From assembly GCF_009857595.1 (NCBI RefSeq), contig NZ_WWCU01000003.1:62001-126000 (forward strand): a stretch of DNA of 64,000 bases. Reading direction: 5' to 3'. A program made the translations under genes and the position numbers. Numbering within the stretch: the stretch's first letter is position 1; each line of letters opens with the position of its first letter. Source of the stretch: Pseudoduganella aquatica (GTDB taxonomy: Bacteria > Pseudomonadota > Gammaproteobacteria > Burkholderiales > Burkholderiaceae_D). The notes under the pieces were generated by a model, which saw only the letters and a list, made by a program, of their open reading frames with translations, was not told the origin of the DNA and did no database searches. Shown piece by piece: positions 41,502 to 50,577 of this stretch.

Positions 41502-42937
41502 TGCTCCGCCAGCGCCTGCGCGGTGCGCAGCGCCTCCACCATGGCGGCGAGGGCGCGGGCTTTTTCTGCTGCGCCGGGGACGCGCAGGATGTACGCGGGA
41601 TGGTAGGTGGCGATGATCCAGCGCCCAGCGTGCTGCATCGGCGCGTCCATGTAGTCTTTCAGCGCGGCGTAGCTGTCTTCCAGCACGGCTTTCAGCGCGG
41701 TGCTGCCGAGCGCCACCACCACTTGCGGCGCCACCTGCTCCAGCTCTCCCTCCAGCCAATAGCGGCAGGCCAGTATCTCTTTCTGCGCCGGGGTCTTGTG
41801 CAGGCGGCGCTTGCCGCGCGGCTCCCATTTGAAGTGCTTGACCGCGTTGGTGATGTAGACGCTGTCTCGCTTTACACCGGCCTGCGCCAGCGCGCTATCG
41901 AGCAGCGCTCCAGCGGGGCCGACGAAGGGATGGCCTTGCAGATCTTCCTGGTCGCCCGGCTGTTCGCCGACCAGCATGATGCGCGCTTTCCTGTCGCCCT
42001 CGCCCGGCACCGCTTGCGTGGCGTGCTCCCACAGCTCGCAGCGGCGGCACTCATCCAGCGTGTGCGGCTGCTGGCGCTCCGGCTGGGCTTTCTCGGGCGC
42101 GATCGGAATCGTCGTGCCGCTGCGGCGGCCCACGGCGCTGGCCTGGCCCACGCGGCGCGCGCCGGCGGCAGCTTGCGACACCATCTCCGGCACCAGCGCG
42201 GCTTCGGGCATGTTCTTCCAGAAGCGCGCGCGGACGTGGCTGTGCATGACGTCCGGATTCAGGCGGGCGGGATTGAAGATGCTGCGGTAGTAGGTGAGCC
42301 ATAGCGCTTCGCCCGCATCCTCGATATCGGCGGCGCTACGGGCGAGCGCGCCGGTGGCGTGCAGCGCGGCGCCGTCCCACACCACGGTGGCGTCCGGCGT
42401 GGCGATCAGCCAGGTGGCGCGGCCCATGCGGTCCGCGAAGTGCTGCGCCACTTGCGGCAGCACGTCGTGCGCGGGCTCGAACCAGGCCACGAAGCGCGGC
42501 GCGCCCTCGCCCGCCGGGCGTTCGCGGAAGCGCAGGTAGGCGTGCATGTCGTGCTCTTCGCGGCGCACAGCGCGAGCCATGGTTTGCAAGCGGTTGCCGT
42601 CTTCGTCCGCCATCGACATGACCTCCTGCTGCCCCTGCTGCCAGCGCCACAGGACTTTGTACAGGAAAGCCCAGCGGTCCCCGGCGCGGTAGCAGGATGC
42701 GGTTTGCAATAGCGCCATCAACTCGCGCGGCACGCGCAGGGCGGGAAGCGGTGCGGCGGCCGGGCCGGGCACAGATGGCGGGAACTCAGGCGATGCGCTG
42801 GCGAACAGGTCGCCGCCGCCGCCCGGCGCCATCCATTGTACGGAGCCGGGCGGCACGCGGCGCACGATCAGATCCCGCGCCGCCGCGCGCCAGCCGTCGA
42901 AGTCCGCGACGGCGACCAGCTCGCACGGCTCGTCCAT
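41477..42937 (-). CDS. udgX: UdgX-family uracil-DNA glycosylase with N-terminal DUF4130-type domain
   Basis: A 486-residue DNA repair protein. Residues about 1-245 are the DUF4130/TIGR03915-type domain that accompanies UdgX; about 285-480 are a 4Fe-4S uracil-DNA glycosylase with cluster cysteines at C297, C300 and C391, active-site GEQPGDQ (324-330), the HPAYILR motif (446-452) and the UdgX-specific loop KRRLH (376-380), whose histidine forms a covalent bond to the abasic sugar in known UdgX. The ATG at 42937 overlaps the radical-SAM stop by one base. A LexA box precedes the pair. The C-terminal six residues come from a REP-like repeat. Confidence 0.93.
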   Translation of the reverse strand: MDEPCELVAVADFDGWRAAARDLIVRRVPPGSVQWMAPGGGGDLFASASPEFPPSVPGPAAAPLPALRVPRELMALLQTASCYRAGDRWAFLYKVLWRWQQGQQEVMSMADEDGNRLQTMARAVRREEHDMHAYLRFRERPAGEGAPRFVAWFEPAHDVLPQVAQHFADRMGRATWLIATPDATVVWDGAALHATGALARSAADIEDAGEALWLTYYRSIFNPARLNPDVMHSHVRARFWKNMPEAALVPEMVSQAAAGARRVGQASAVGRRSGTTIPIAPEKAQPERQQPHTLDECRRCELWEHATQAVPGEGDRKARIMLVGEQPGDQEDLQGHPFVGPAGALLDSALAQAGVKRDSVYITNAVKHFKWEPRGKRRLHKTPAQKEILACRYWLEGELEQVAPQVVVALGSTALKAVLEDSYAALKDYMDAPMQHAGRWIIATYHPAYILRVPGAAEKARALAAMVEALRTAQALAEHGGLRAPR

Positions 42938-44166
42938 CAGCCCGCCTGCAGTTCGGGCCACAGATTCATCTGTTGCGGGGCGTCGGACATGGCGCGGCGC
43001 AGTGTCTCGGACGGGGTGGTGTCGCGCGCGGGCGCGTAGTCCGCCACGATGATGAAGGGGGCGACCTTCTTCATGCTGCAGCGCAGGCGCGACAGGTCGG
43101 CGTAGCGCACCCGCCGCATGCGCCGCAGCTCGACTATGCGCTGCGCGTTGCGCAGGCCTATGCCCGGCACGCGCGCGATCATGCCGGCGTCGGCGCGGTT
43201 CAGGTCCATGGGGAAATGCTCGCGGTTGGCCAGCGCCCAGGCCAGCTTGGGGTCGATGTCCAGGGCCAGGTTGCCGTCGCCGGGCAGCAGTTCGCTGACC
43301 TGGAAGCCGTAGCTGCGCAGCAGGAAGTCGGCCTGGTACAGCCGGTGTTCGCGCTGCATGGGCGGAGGCGCCAGCGGCACGCTTTTCGGGCTGTCCGGTA
43401 TCGGGCTGAAAGCGGAATAGTACACGCGCTTGAGCTTGTAGCTGCTGTACAGGGTTTCGGCGGTGCCGAGGATGTGCTTGTCGTCGCTGGCGTCGGCGCC
43501 GACTATCATTTGCGTGCTCTGCCCGGCCGGAGCGAAGGCGGGGGCTTTCGGTTCTTCGGCCTTTTCGTCCAGCCGCAGCCGGATGGCGCCCATGGCGAGC
43601 TTGATGGTGTGGACGTTCTTCTCCGGCGCCAAACGCGCGATGCTGGCCTGCGAGGGCAGCTCGATATTCACGCTGAGCCGGTCCGCATACAGGCCGGCGG
43701 CGGCGATCAGGGCGGGATCGGCGTCGGGGATGGTTTTCAGGTGGATGTAGCCACGGAACTGGTGCGTTTCGCGCAGCTCGCGGGCGATGGCGACCAGCTG
43801 CTCCATGGTGTAGTCGGCCGACTGGATAATGCCGCTGCTGAGGAACAGGCCGTCGATGTAGTTGCGCAGGTAGAAGTCGACCGTGAGCTTGACCACTTCC
43901 TGCACCGTGAAGCGGGCGCGCGGCACATTGGAAGTGCGGCGGTTGACGCAGTACTGGCAGTCGTAGACGCAGAAATTGGTGAGCAGGATTTTCAGCAGCG
44001 AGACGCAGCGCCCGTCCGGCGTATAGCTGTGGCATATGCCCATGCCGGTGCTGGCGCCGAGGCCGTCCTTGCCGATGGAGTTGCGCTTGGGCGCGCCGCT
44101 GCTGGCGCAGGACGCGTCGTATTTCGCCGCGTCCGCCAGGATTTCAAGCTTGTCGGTGAGCTCCAT
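42937..44166 (-). CDS. Putative DNA modification/repair radical SAM protein
   Basis: A 409-residue radical SAM protein of the TIGR03916 type. The cluster cysteines are C66, C70 and C73 (NFCVYDCQYC). The C-terminus carries a helix-hairpin-helix DNA-binding motif (MIARVPGIGLRNAQRIVELR). These proteins occur in a fixed pair with the DUF4130-UdgX protein, as here with a one-base overlap (TGATG); the chemical reaction is not established. A near-consensus LexA box lies 15 bases upstream, so expression should rise on DNA damage. Confidence 0.92.
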   Translation of the reverse strand: MELTDKLEILADAAKYDASCASSGAPKRNSIGKDGLGASTGMGICHSYTPDGRCVSLLKILLTNFCVYDCQYCVNRRTSNVPRARFTVQEVVKLTVDFYLRNYIDGLFLSSGIIQSADYTMEQLVAIARELRETHQFRGYIHLKTIPDADPALIAAAGLYADRLSVNIELPSQASIARLAPEKNVHTIKLAMGAIRLRLDEKAEEPKAPAFAPAGQSTQMIVGADASDDKHILGTAETLYSSYKLKRVYYSAFSPIPDSPKSVPLAPPPMQREHRLYQADFLLRSYGFQVSELLPGDGNLALDIDPKLAWALANREHFPMDLNRADAGMIARVPGIGLRNAQRIVELRRMRRVRYADLSRLRCSMKKVAPFIIVADYAPARDTTPSETLRRAMSDAPQQMNLWPELQAG

Positions 44167-44180
44167 TGCCGGCCTCGATA

Positions 44181-44196
44181 CTGTATAAATAAACAG
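44181..44196. promoter_or_regulatory. LexA (SOS) box upstream of the radical SAM / UdgX operon
   Basis: CTGTATAAATAAACAG fits CTGT-N8-ACAG exactly, and the extended TACTGTATAAATAAACAGTA matches 18 of 20 positions of the E. coli LexA consensus. It lies 15 bases before the radical SAM start codon. Confidence 0.92.
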
Positions 44197-44254
44197 TATA
44201 TCGCACTCCGGCGGTGCGCTCGGTAGAACAGCGGGTCAAGACCGGGACAGGCGT

Positions 44255-44300
44255 AAAAATGGCCAGGCGCCGCCCCTGTAGATGGGAGCGGGGCCTGGCC
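44255..44300 (-). terminator. Rho-independent terminator of the carbonic anhydrase gene
   Basis: On the minus strand GGCCAGGC pairs with GCCTGGCC with further inner pairs around CCCCGC/GGGGCGG, and an A then five T residues follow. It lies 23 bases after the carbonic anhydrase stop. Confidence 0.82.
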
Positions 44301-44323
44301 TGGCGGACGCGCCGGCGCAGTGC

Positions 44324-45010
44324 TTACGCGATCGCGGCGTACTTTTCCAGGCGGTTCTTGATGCAGGCGGCCAGTTCGTGGCCGGCGCTGACGGTCATCT
44401 CCAGGTCATGCAGGTGGCCGTCCTTCAGGCCGTAGACCCAGCCATGCACGGTCAGCGGCTGGCCGCGGTCCCAGGCGTCCTGCACGATGGTGGTCTGGCA
44501 GACGTTGACCACCTGCTCCACCACGTTCAGTTCGCACATGCGCTCGGCGCGCTGGCCCTGCGGCAGCACGTCGCCCAGGTAGCGCTCGTGCTTCTGGTGC
44601 ACGTCCTGCACATGGCGCAGCCAGTTGTCGACCAGGCCGACGCGGGTGCCGGTCATGGCCGCGTGCACGCCCTTGCAGCCATAGTGGCCGACGACGATCA
44701 CGTGCTTGACCTTCAGCACTTCAATGGCGAACTGCAGCACCGACAGGCAGTTCAGGTCCGAGTGCACCACCACGTTGGCGATGTTGCGGTGGACGAAGAC
44801 GTCGCCCGGCGCCAGGCCCAGCAGCTCATTGGCGGGCACGCGGCTGTCGGAGCAGCCTATCCACAGGTATTCCGGCGAGGCCTGCTGCTCCAGGCGCTTG
44901 AAGAATTCGGGGTCGCGCTGAACCATGGAATCGGCCCAGGCACGGTTGTTGACCAGCAGGTCCGCCAATGGGGAAACGCTGACGTTGTCGCTTACGGTTA
45001 GTTCACTCAT
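44324..45010 (-). CDS. can: Beta-class carbonic anhydrase
   Basis: A 228-residue zinc enzyme interconverting CO2 and bicarbonate. Zinc ligands are C53 (GCSDSRVP, with the D55-R57 dyad), H109 and C112 (VVGHYGCKGV). Length and ILVNNRAW-like N-terminus (LLVNNRAWADSM) match E. coli Can. The start at 45010 has GAGAGGA upstream. It ends in a strong terminator and starts 115 bases after the dnaJ stop, so it is probably an independent gene. Confidence 0.97.
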   Translation of the reverse strand: MSELTVSDNVSVSPLADLLVNNRAWADSMVQRDPEFFKRLEQQASPEYLWIGCSDSRVPANELLGLAPGDVFVHRNIANVVVHSDLNCLSVLQFAIEVLKVKHVIVVGHYGCKGVHAAMTGTRVGLVDNWLRHVQDVHQKHERYLGDVLPQGQRAERMCELNVVEQVVNVCQTTIVQDAWDRGQPLTVHGWVYGLKDGHLHDLEMTVSAGHELAACIKNRLEKYAAIA

Positions 45011-45125
45011 ATGTCCTCTCATACGTGCGAAGACCGCCCGTTTGCCGGGTTGGCAAGGGGCGGTCCGGGATGTTGCTATCTTACCTGATTTGCTGCGGCG
45101 CATCATCTCCAACGCGCTATGACGC

Positions 45126-46256
45126 TTATTCGAAGAAGTCCTTCACCTTGTCGCGCCAGGTCTTGCTTTGCGGGCTGTGCTTGGAGCCGCCCTCGACCGT
45201 GGCACGGTCGAATTCGCGCAGCAGTTCCTTCTGCTTGTCGGTCAGCTTGACCGGCGTTTCCACCGCCACGTGGCAGAACAGGTCGCCCGGATAGCCGGAA
45301 CGCACGCCCTTGATGCCCTTGCCCTTCAGGCGGAAGGTCTTGCCCGACTGGGTGCCTTCCGGAATGGTGAACGACACCTTGCCCGACAGTGTAGGCACTT
45401 CGATTTCGCCGCCCAGGGCCGCGCGCGCAAACGAGATCGGCATTTCGCAATGCAGGTCGTCGCCCTCGCGCTGGAACACCGCGTGCTGCTTGATGTGGAT
45501 TTCCACATACAGGTCGCCCGGCGGCCCGCCGTTGGTGCCCGGCTCGCCGTTGCCCGACGAGCGGATGCGCATGCCGTTGTCGATGCCGACCGGGATCTTC
45601 ACTTCCAGCGTCTTGTTGCGCTTGATGCGGCCCGCGCCGCCGCAAGGCGAGCATGGATCGGTGATGATCTTGCCGGTGCCGTGGCATTTCGGGCAGGTCT
45701 GCTGGATGCTGAAGAAGCCCTGCTGCATGCGCACCTGGCCGTGGCCGCCGCAGGTCGAGCACGTCACCGGCGACGTGCCCGGCTTGGCGCCGGAACCGTG
45801 GCAGGTGTCGCACTTGTCCCAGGACGGCACGCGGATGGTGGTGTCGAAGCCGTGCGCGGCCTGCTCCAGCGTGATTTCCAGGTTGTAGCGCAAGTCGGCG
45901 CCGCGGTAGACCTGCGGACCGGCGCTGCGGCCACGGCCGCCGCCGCCGAAAATGTCGCCGAAGATGTCGCCGAAGGCATCGCCGAAGCCGCCCGCGCCGA
46001 AACCGCCGCCGCCTCCGCCGCCCATGTTCGGGTCCACGCCCGCATGGCCGTAGCGGTCATACGCTTCGCGTTTTTCCGGATTGGTGAGCATCTCGTAGGC
46101 CTCTTTGACCTCCTTGAATTTCTCTTCCGATTCCTTGCTGTCCGGATTGCGGTCCGGATGGTATTTCATCGCCAGCTTGCGATAGGACTTCTTGATCTCG
46201 TCTTCGGACGCATTCTTGGCGACCCCGAGGATCTCGTAAAAATCACGCTTTGCCAT
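45126..46256 (-). CDS. dnaJ: Chaperone DnaJ
   Basis: A 376-residue Hsp40 co-chaperone that delivers substrates to DnaK and stimulates its ATPase. The J domain (about 1-70) has the HPD tripeptide in [10 protein letters not shown] Gly/Phe-rich linker follows (about 73-115, [20 protein letters not shown]). The zinc domain has four repeats [24 protein letters not shown] and CSPCGGAG, then the C-terminal substrate domains. It lies downstream of dnaK, from which a terminator-like hairpin separates it, so dnaJ transcript levels are probably lower. Confidence 0.98.
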   Translation of the reverse strand: MAKRDFYEILGVAKNASEDEIKKSYRKLAMKYHPDRNPDSKESEEKFKEVKEAYEMLTNPEKREAYDRYGHAGVDPNMGGGGGGGFGAGGFGDAFGDIFGDIFGGGGRGRSAGPQVYRGADLRYNLEITLEQAAHGFDTTIRVPSWDKCDTCHGSGAKPGTSPVTCSTCGGHGQVRMQQGFFSIQQTCPKCHGTGKIITDPCSPCGGAGRIKRNKTLEVKIPVGIDNGMRIRSSGNGEPGTNGGPPGDLYVEIHIKQHAVFQREGDDLHCEMPISFARAALGGEIEVPTLSGKVSFTIPEGTQSGKTFRLKGKGIKGVRSGYPGDLFCHVAVETPVKLTDKQKELLREFDRATVEGGSKHSPQSKTWRDKVKDFFE

Positions 46257-46295
46257 GTTCTAGGCACCTTGCTCTTTACTGGTACTGATTATGCG

Positions 46296-46337
46296 AAAAA
46301 GCCGAGCCGGCCCCTTTGCAGGGATGCACGGCTCGGC
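46296..46337 (-). terminator. Terminator between dnaK and dnaJ
   Basis: On the minus strand GCCGAGCCG pairs perfectly with CGGCTCGGC around a 19-base loop and five T residues follow. It is 30 bases after the dnaK stop and 40 bases before the dnaJ start, so it should attenuate read-through into dnaJ. Confidence 0.8.
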
Positions 46338-46367
46338 GTCAGTCTTGCGGCCGCAGCCGGTGGACTC

Positions 46368-48311
46368 TTACTTGCTGTCTTTGACTTCCTTGAAGTCGGC
46401 GTCCACCACGTCGTCCTGCTGCGGCTTGGCTTCCTGCTGGCCGCCTGCCTGCTGGCCGCCTTCGGCGCCGGCAGCGCCTTGCTGGGCCTGCATGTCAGCG
46501 TACATCTTCTCGCCCAGCTTCTGCGAAGCGGTCGACAGCGCCGCCACTTTGGCGTCGATGTCGGCCTTGTCGCCGGCCTTGATCGAGCCTTCCAGATCGG
46601 TGATGGCCGCTTCGATCTTCTCTTTCTCGCCCGCTTCCAGCTTGTCGCCGTATTCGGTCAGCGACTTGCGGGTGGAGTGCACCAGCGCGTCGGCCTGGTT
46701 GCGCGACTCGGCCAGTTCCTTGACCTTCTTGTCTTCTTCCGCGTTCAGCTCGGCGTCCTTCACCATCTTCTGGATCTCGTCCTCGGTCAGGCCCGAGTTC
46801 GCCTTGATGGTGATCTTGTTTTCTTTGCCGGTGGCCTTGTCCTTGGCGCCCACGTGCAGAATGCCGTTGGCGTCGATGTCGAAGGTCACTTCAATCTGCG
46901 GCGTGCCGCGCGATGCCGGCGGGATGCCTTCCAGGTTGAATTCGCCCAGGCCCTTGTTGCCGGCCGCGATTTCACGCTCGCCCTGGTAGACCTTGATGGT
47001 CACGGCAGGCTGGTTGTCGTCGGCGGTCGAGAACACTTGCGAGAACTTGGTCGGAATCGTGGTGTTCTTGTGGATCATCTTGGTCATCACGCCGCCCAGG
47101 GTTTCGATACCCAGCGACAGCGGGGTCACGTCCAGCAGCAGCAGGTCCTTGCGGTCGCCCGACAGCACGGAACCCTGGATCGCGGCACCGACGGCCACGG
47201 CTTCGTCCGGGTTCACGTCCTTGCGTGGATCCTTGCCGAAGAACTCCTTGACCTTTTCCTGCACTTTAGGCATACGGGTCATGCCGCCGACCAGGATGAT
47301 GTCGTCGATGTCCGACACTTTCACGCCTGCATCCTTGATGGCGGTGCGGCATGGCTCGATGGTGGCGTTGATCAGCTCTTCCACCAGCGATTCCAGCTTG
47401 GCGCGGGTCATCTTCAGGGTCAGGTGGACCGGCGCGCCGTTCGCCATGGCGATGTAGGGCTCGTTGATCTCGGTCTGCTGCGAGGACGACAGTTCGATCT
47501 TCGCGCGCTCGGCCGAAGCCTTGATGCGCTGCAGGGCGATCGGATCTTTTTTCAGGTCCAGGCCGTTGATCTTCTTGAACTCGTCGATGATGTAGTCGAT
47601 CACGCGCTGGTCGAAGTCTTCGCCGCCCAGGAAGGTGTCGCCGTTGGTCGACAGCACTTCGAACTGCTTCTCGCCGTCCACGTCCGCGATTTCAATGATG
47701 GACACGTCGAAGGTACCGCCGCCCAAGTCGTACACGGCGATCTTGCGGTCGCCCTTGTCGGTCTTGTCCAGGCCGAAAGCCAGTGCGGCTGCGGTTGGTT
47801 CGTTGATGATGCGCTTGACGTCCAGACCGGCGATGCGGCCGGCGTCCTTGGTCGCCTGGCGCTGCGAGTCGTTGAAGTACGCTGGCACGGTGATCACGGC
47901 TTCGGTGACTTCTTCACCGAGGTAGTCTTCCGCCGTTTTCTTCATTTTGCGCAGCACTTCAGCCGAGATCTGCGGCGGAGCCAGTTTCTTGTCGCGCACG
48001 CCGATCCACGCATCGCCGTTGTCGGCTTTGGTGATCTGGTAAGGCATCAGCGCGATGTCCTTCTGCACTTCTTTTTCTTCGAACTTGCGGCCGATCAGGC
48101 GCTTCACCGCGTACAGGGTGTTTTTAGGATTGGTGACCGCCTGGCGCTTCGCAGTCGCGCCAACCAGGATCTCGCCGTCTTCCTGATAAGCGATGATCGA
48201 AGGCGTGGTGCGCGCGCCTTCCGCGTTTTCAATGACCTTGGGTTGACCGTTTTCCATGACCGAAACGCAGGAGTTGGTGGTTCCCAGGTCGATACCGATG
48301 ATTTTGCCCAT
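46368..48311 (-). CDS. dnaK: Chaperone DnaK (Hsp70)
   Basis: A 647-residue Hsp70. The ATPase domain opens with [20 protein letters not shown]; phosphate-binding and hinge motifs are [15 protein letters not shown] and [20 protein letters not shown]. The substrate-binding domain starts near [16 protein letters not shown], and the lid ends in a Gln/Gly/Ala-rich tail with ADFKEVKD. It follows grpE on the same strand with an 85-base gap containing a possible second heat-shock promoter. Confidence 0.99.
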   Translation of the reverse strand: MGKIIGIDLGTTNSCVSVMENGQPKVIENAEGARTTPSIIAYQEDGEILVGATAKRQAVTNPKNTLYAVKRLIGRKFEEKEVQKDIALMPYQITKADNGDAWIGVRDKKLAPPQISAEVLRKMKKTAEDYLGEEVTEAVITVPAYFNDSQRQATKDAGRIAGLDVKRIINEPTAAALAFGLDKTDKGDRKIAVYDLGGGTFDVSIIEIADVDGEKQFEVLSTNGDTFLGGEDFDQRVIDYIIDEFKKINGLDLKKDPIALQRIKASAERAKIELSSSQQTEINEPYIAMANGAPVHLTLKMTRAKLESLVEELINATIEPCRTAIKDAGVKVSDIDDIILVGGMTRMPKVQEKVKEFFGKDPRKDVNPDEAVAVGAAIQGSVLSGDRKDLLLLDVTPLSLGIETLGGVMTKMIHKNTTIPTKFSQVFSTADDNQPAVTIKVYQGEREIAAGNKGLGEFNLEGIPPASRGTPQIEVTFDIDANGILHVGAKDKATGKENKITIKANSGLTEDEIQKMVKDAELNAEEDKKVKELAESRNQADALVHSTRKSLTEYGDKLEAGEKEKIEAAITDLEGSIKAGDKADIDAKVAALSTASQKLGEKMYADMQAQQGAAGAEGGQQAGGQQEAKPQQDDVVDADFKEVKDSK

Positions 48312-48353
48312 GATTTATTTTCCTTGTGTTCTAAGTTTCAGATGCTGCTTATA

Positions 48354-48379
48354 TGTGGGAAATGCTGTGTGATTTCAAG
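48354..48379 (-). promoter_or_regulatory. Possible sigma32 promoter of dnaK
   Basis: On the minus strand CTTGAAA (48379-48373) is a perfect -35, and CCCACATAT begins 13 bases later as a partial match to CCCCAT-T. It lies in the grpE-dnaK gap, so dnaK may also be transcribed alone on heat shock. Confidence 0.5.
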
Positions 48380-48396
48380 TGCTTGCGCGAAACGCT

Positions 48397-48942
48397 TTAC
48401 TTCGCTTGCGCGGCCGTCACGATGGCCGGACGCAGCAGGCGGTCGGCGATCATGTAACCCTTTTGCAGCACGGACACCACGGTGTTGGCTTCCTGCTCGG
48501 CGGGCACCACGGCCACGGCCTGATGCTTGTTCGGGTCCAGCTTCTCGCCCTGCACCGGCATGATTTCCAGCAGGCGGTTCTTCTCGAAGGCGGAATTGAG
48601 CTGTTTCAGCGTCATTTCCACGCCTTCCTTCAGCGAGTCCAGCGACGGCGATTCCACTTTCAGCGCCATTTCCAGGCTGTCCTTCACCGGCACCATGGCC
48701 TCGGCGAAGCTCTCGACCGCAAACTTGTGCGCTTTTGCAACGTCTTCCTGGGCGCGGCGGCGGATGTTCTCGCCGTCGGCTTTGGCGCGCATAAAGGCGT
48801 CGTGCATCTCGGCCAGGCGGGCCTCGGTGCTGGCCAGCTGCTCTTCGAGCGAAGGCGCGCCGGCGTCGGCGGGAGTCGATGGCTGCGCTGGCGCTGCTTC
48901 CGCCTCGGGATTAGGGACTGCTTGATTTTCCTGATCTTGCAT
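48397..48942 (-). CDS. grpE: Nucleotide exchange factor GrpE
   Basis: A 181-residue cochaperone that releases ADP from DnaK. An acidic, Ala/Pro-rich N-terminus (about 1-35) is followed by the long dimerisation coiled coil ([40 protein letters not shown]) and the beta domain ([40 protein letters not shown]). The start at 48942 has AGGAG upstream; the longer frame from 48999 crosses the predicted transcription start. A strong sigma32 promoter drives it. Confidence 0.97.
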   Translation of the reverse strand: MQDQENQAVPNPEAEAAPAQPSTPADAGAPSLEEQLASTEARLAEMHDAFMRAKADGENIRRRAQEDVAKAHKFAVESFAEAMVPVKDSLEMALKVESPSLDSLKEGVEMTLKQLNSAFEKNRLLEIMPVQGEKLDPNKHQAVAVVPAEQEANTVVSVLQKGYMIADRLLRPAIVTAAQAK

Positions 48943-48997
48943 CTGAAAGACTCCTACAAATCGTATGTTAGACGTGACTCGGTACGGCACGGGCAGC

Positions 48998-49027
48998 AAG
49001 TGGGGCTATAACCTATCTTTTCAAGGG
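48998..49027 (-). promoter_or_regulatory. Sigma32 heat-shock promoter of grpE-dnaK
   Basis: On the minus strand CCCTTGAAA, 13 bases, then CCCCACTT: a near-perfect match to the sigma32 consensus. The expected start near 48990 leaves a leader of about 50 bases. No CIRCE inverted repeat (HrcA target) was seen in this gap. Confidence 0.85.
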
Positions 49028-49161
49028 GTATAGGCGCGGCGTTGTTCGATATGTAACTGCGCCGTTACAAACTGCCTCACAAGAGATATATTTTTTTGCA
49101 CCGCAACAGCTACTATGTAATGAAGACGGCGCCGCCGTCGCTCAGCGTACTGGAGCGCATC

Positions 49162-49248
49162 ATGAAGTTGCCACTCATCGCAGCCTCCGTCGTGGCCTAC
49201 ATCCTTCTGGCCGTCGCCTGGATCTGCTATTCCGAGTTATTACGATAG
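49162..49248 (+). CDS. Putative small single-helix membrane protein, 28 residues
   Basis: An ATG at 49162 preceded by GGAG (49152-49155) opens a 28-residue frame ending in TAG. The peptide is MKLPLIAASVVAYILLAV followed by AWICYSELLR: a basic start, one hydrophobic helix of about 18 residues and a charged end, the usual form of small inner-membrane proteins. It lies in the 398-base gap between grpE and hemH, divergent from grpE; the rest of that gap shows only the heat-shock promoter and an AT-rich stretch near 49085. Expression is unproven. Confidence 0.5.
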   Translation: MKLPLIAASVVAYILLAVAWICYSELLR

Positions 49249-49340
49249 TTTTGCCGCCCGAAGACCGGGTATTGTAACAGGCTGGCACTCACCACCGGCA
49301 AGTGCTGATTGTCACGTGGACAGCCCTCGCCCACCGACTG

Positions 49341-50450
49341 TCAGTTTTCCGCACCAAGCTTGAGGGCCGCCGCGCGGGCGGTTTCGCCGGCTTTTTTGAG
49401 CGCATCGCGCTGCGGCTGCGCCATCATGGTCGGCCAGCCTATCATGTGCTGCTCGGCGATCTCGGCCATCGCGGCTATCCATGCAGGCGTGTCGTTCAGG
49501 CAAGGAATATAGTGGAATTCCTTGCCGCCCGCCGCCATGAAGTCATGCCGCACCTCCATTGCGATTTCTTCCAGGGTTTCCAGGCAGTCGCTGGTGAAAC
49601 CGGGGCAGATCACGTCCACGCGGCGCGCGCCGTCGCGCGCCAGTTGCTGCACGGTGGGCGCGGTGTAGGGCTGCAGCCACTCGGCCTTGCCGAAACGGGA
49701 CTGGAAGGTGACCACATACTGCTCCGGCGCCAGCTTCAGCTTGGCGGCCAGCAGGCGCGCGGTTTTCAGGCATTCGCAGTGGTAGGGGTCGCCCAGCAGC
49801 AGGGTGCGCTTGGGCACGCCGTGGAAGCTCAGCACCAGCTTGTCCGGGCGGCCGTGCGCGTCCCAGTGCGCCAGGATGGACGCCTGCAGCGCCTCGATAT
49901 AGCCTTCGTGGTCGTGGTAGTTGCGCACAAAGCGCAGCTCGGGCACGTTGCGGATCTGCTTGTAATGGGCGAACACCGCGTCGTAGATGGAGCCGGTGGT
50001 GGTGCCGGAATATTGCGGATAGGCGGGCAGGATGGCCACGCGTTCGCAGCCGTCCGCCTTCAGGCGCGCCAGCACATCCGGCAGGGACGGCGAACCGTAG
50101 CGCATGGCCATGGCCACGGTGACGTTGCCGTGGCCGCGCTCGCCCAGCGCGGCGCGCAGCAGCAGGGCCTGCTGCTGGGTGTTGACCTTGAGGGGGGAGC
50201 CTTCGCGGGTCCAGATCGACGCGTACTTCCTGGCCGATTTGCCGGAGCGGAATGGCAGGATGATGAGGTTGAGAATAAACCACCACACCAGGCGCGGAAT
50301 CTCGACCACGCGCGGATCGGACAGGAATTGCTTCAGATAGCGCCGCACAGCCGAGCGCGTGGGCGCGTCCGGCGTGCCAAGATTCACCAGCACCACGGCG
50401 CTGCCGCCGGTGCTGCCGTGGGTGTAAGGGGGTTCTTTAAGGAAGGCCAT
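49341..50450 (-). CDS. hemH: Ferrochelatase
   Basis: A 369-residue enzyme inserting Fe2+ into protoporphyrin IX, the last step of haem synthesis. Typical segments are [28 protein letters not shown]-type [34 protein letters not shown], the metal-site histidine in [20 protein letters not shown] and the glutamate in the C-terminal [15 protein letters not shown]. The start at 50450 ([10 protein letters not shown]) gives normal length. In many relatives hemH neighbours hrcA and nadK; here a patatin gene separates it from recN-nadK. Confidence 0.97.
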   Translation of the reverse strand: MAFLKEPPYTHGSTGGSAVVLVNLGTPDAPTRSAVRRYLKQFLSDPRVVEIPRLVWWFILNLIILPFRSGKSARKYASIWTREGSPLKVNTQQQALLLRAALGERGHGNVTVAMAMRYGSPSLPDVLARLKADGCERVAILPAYPQYSGTTTGSIYDAVFAHYKQIRNVPELRFVRNYHDHEGYIEALQASILAHWDAHGRPDKLVLSFHGVPKRTLLLGDPYHCECLKTARLLAAKLKLAPEQYVVTFQSRFGKAEWLQPYTAPTVQQLARDGARRVDVICPGFTSDCLETLEEIAMEVRHDFMAAGGKEFHYIPCLNDTPAWIAAMAEIAEQHMIGWPTMMAQPQRDALKKAGETARAAALKLGAEN

Positions 50451-50577
50451 GAATCTGCAATGACGGAATCGAAGCGCCATTATAGATTAGTTGGCATCCT
50501 CAAACTTTCAGAATGATTTTCATGGTGTGTACTCCGCTGCGTGTATGTGACTAAGGTAGGCCGGAACGCGCGGCCTG

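Noticed and set aside
45168-48563. A 1131-codon open frame antisense to dnaJ, dnaK and grpE
   Set aside because: Long antisense frames over DnaK are a known artefact of codon bias; there is no ribosome-binding site or recognisable domain.
48943-49340. CIRCE element for HrcA control
   Set aside because: No TTAGCACTC-N9-GAGTGCTAA repeat was found; the sigma32 promoter explains heat-shock control.
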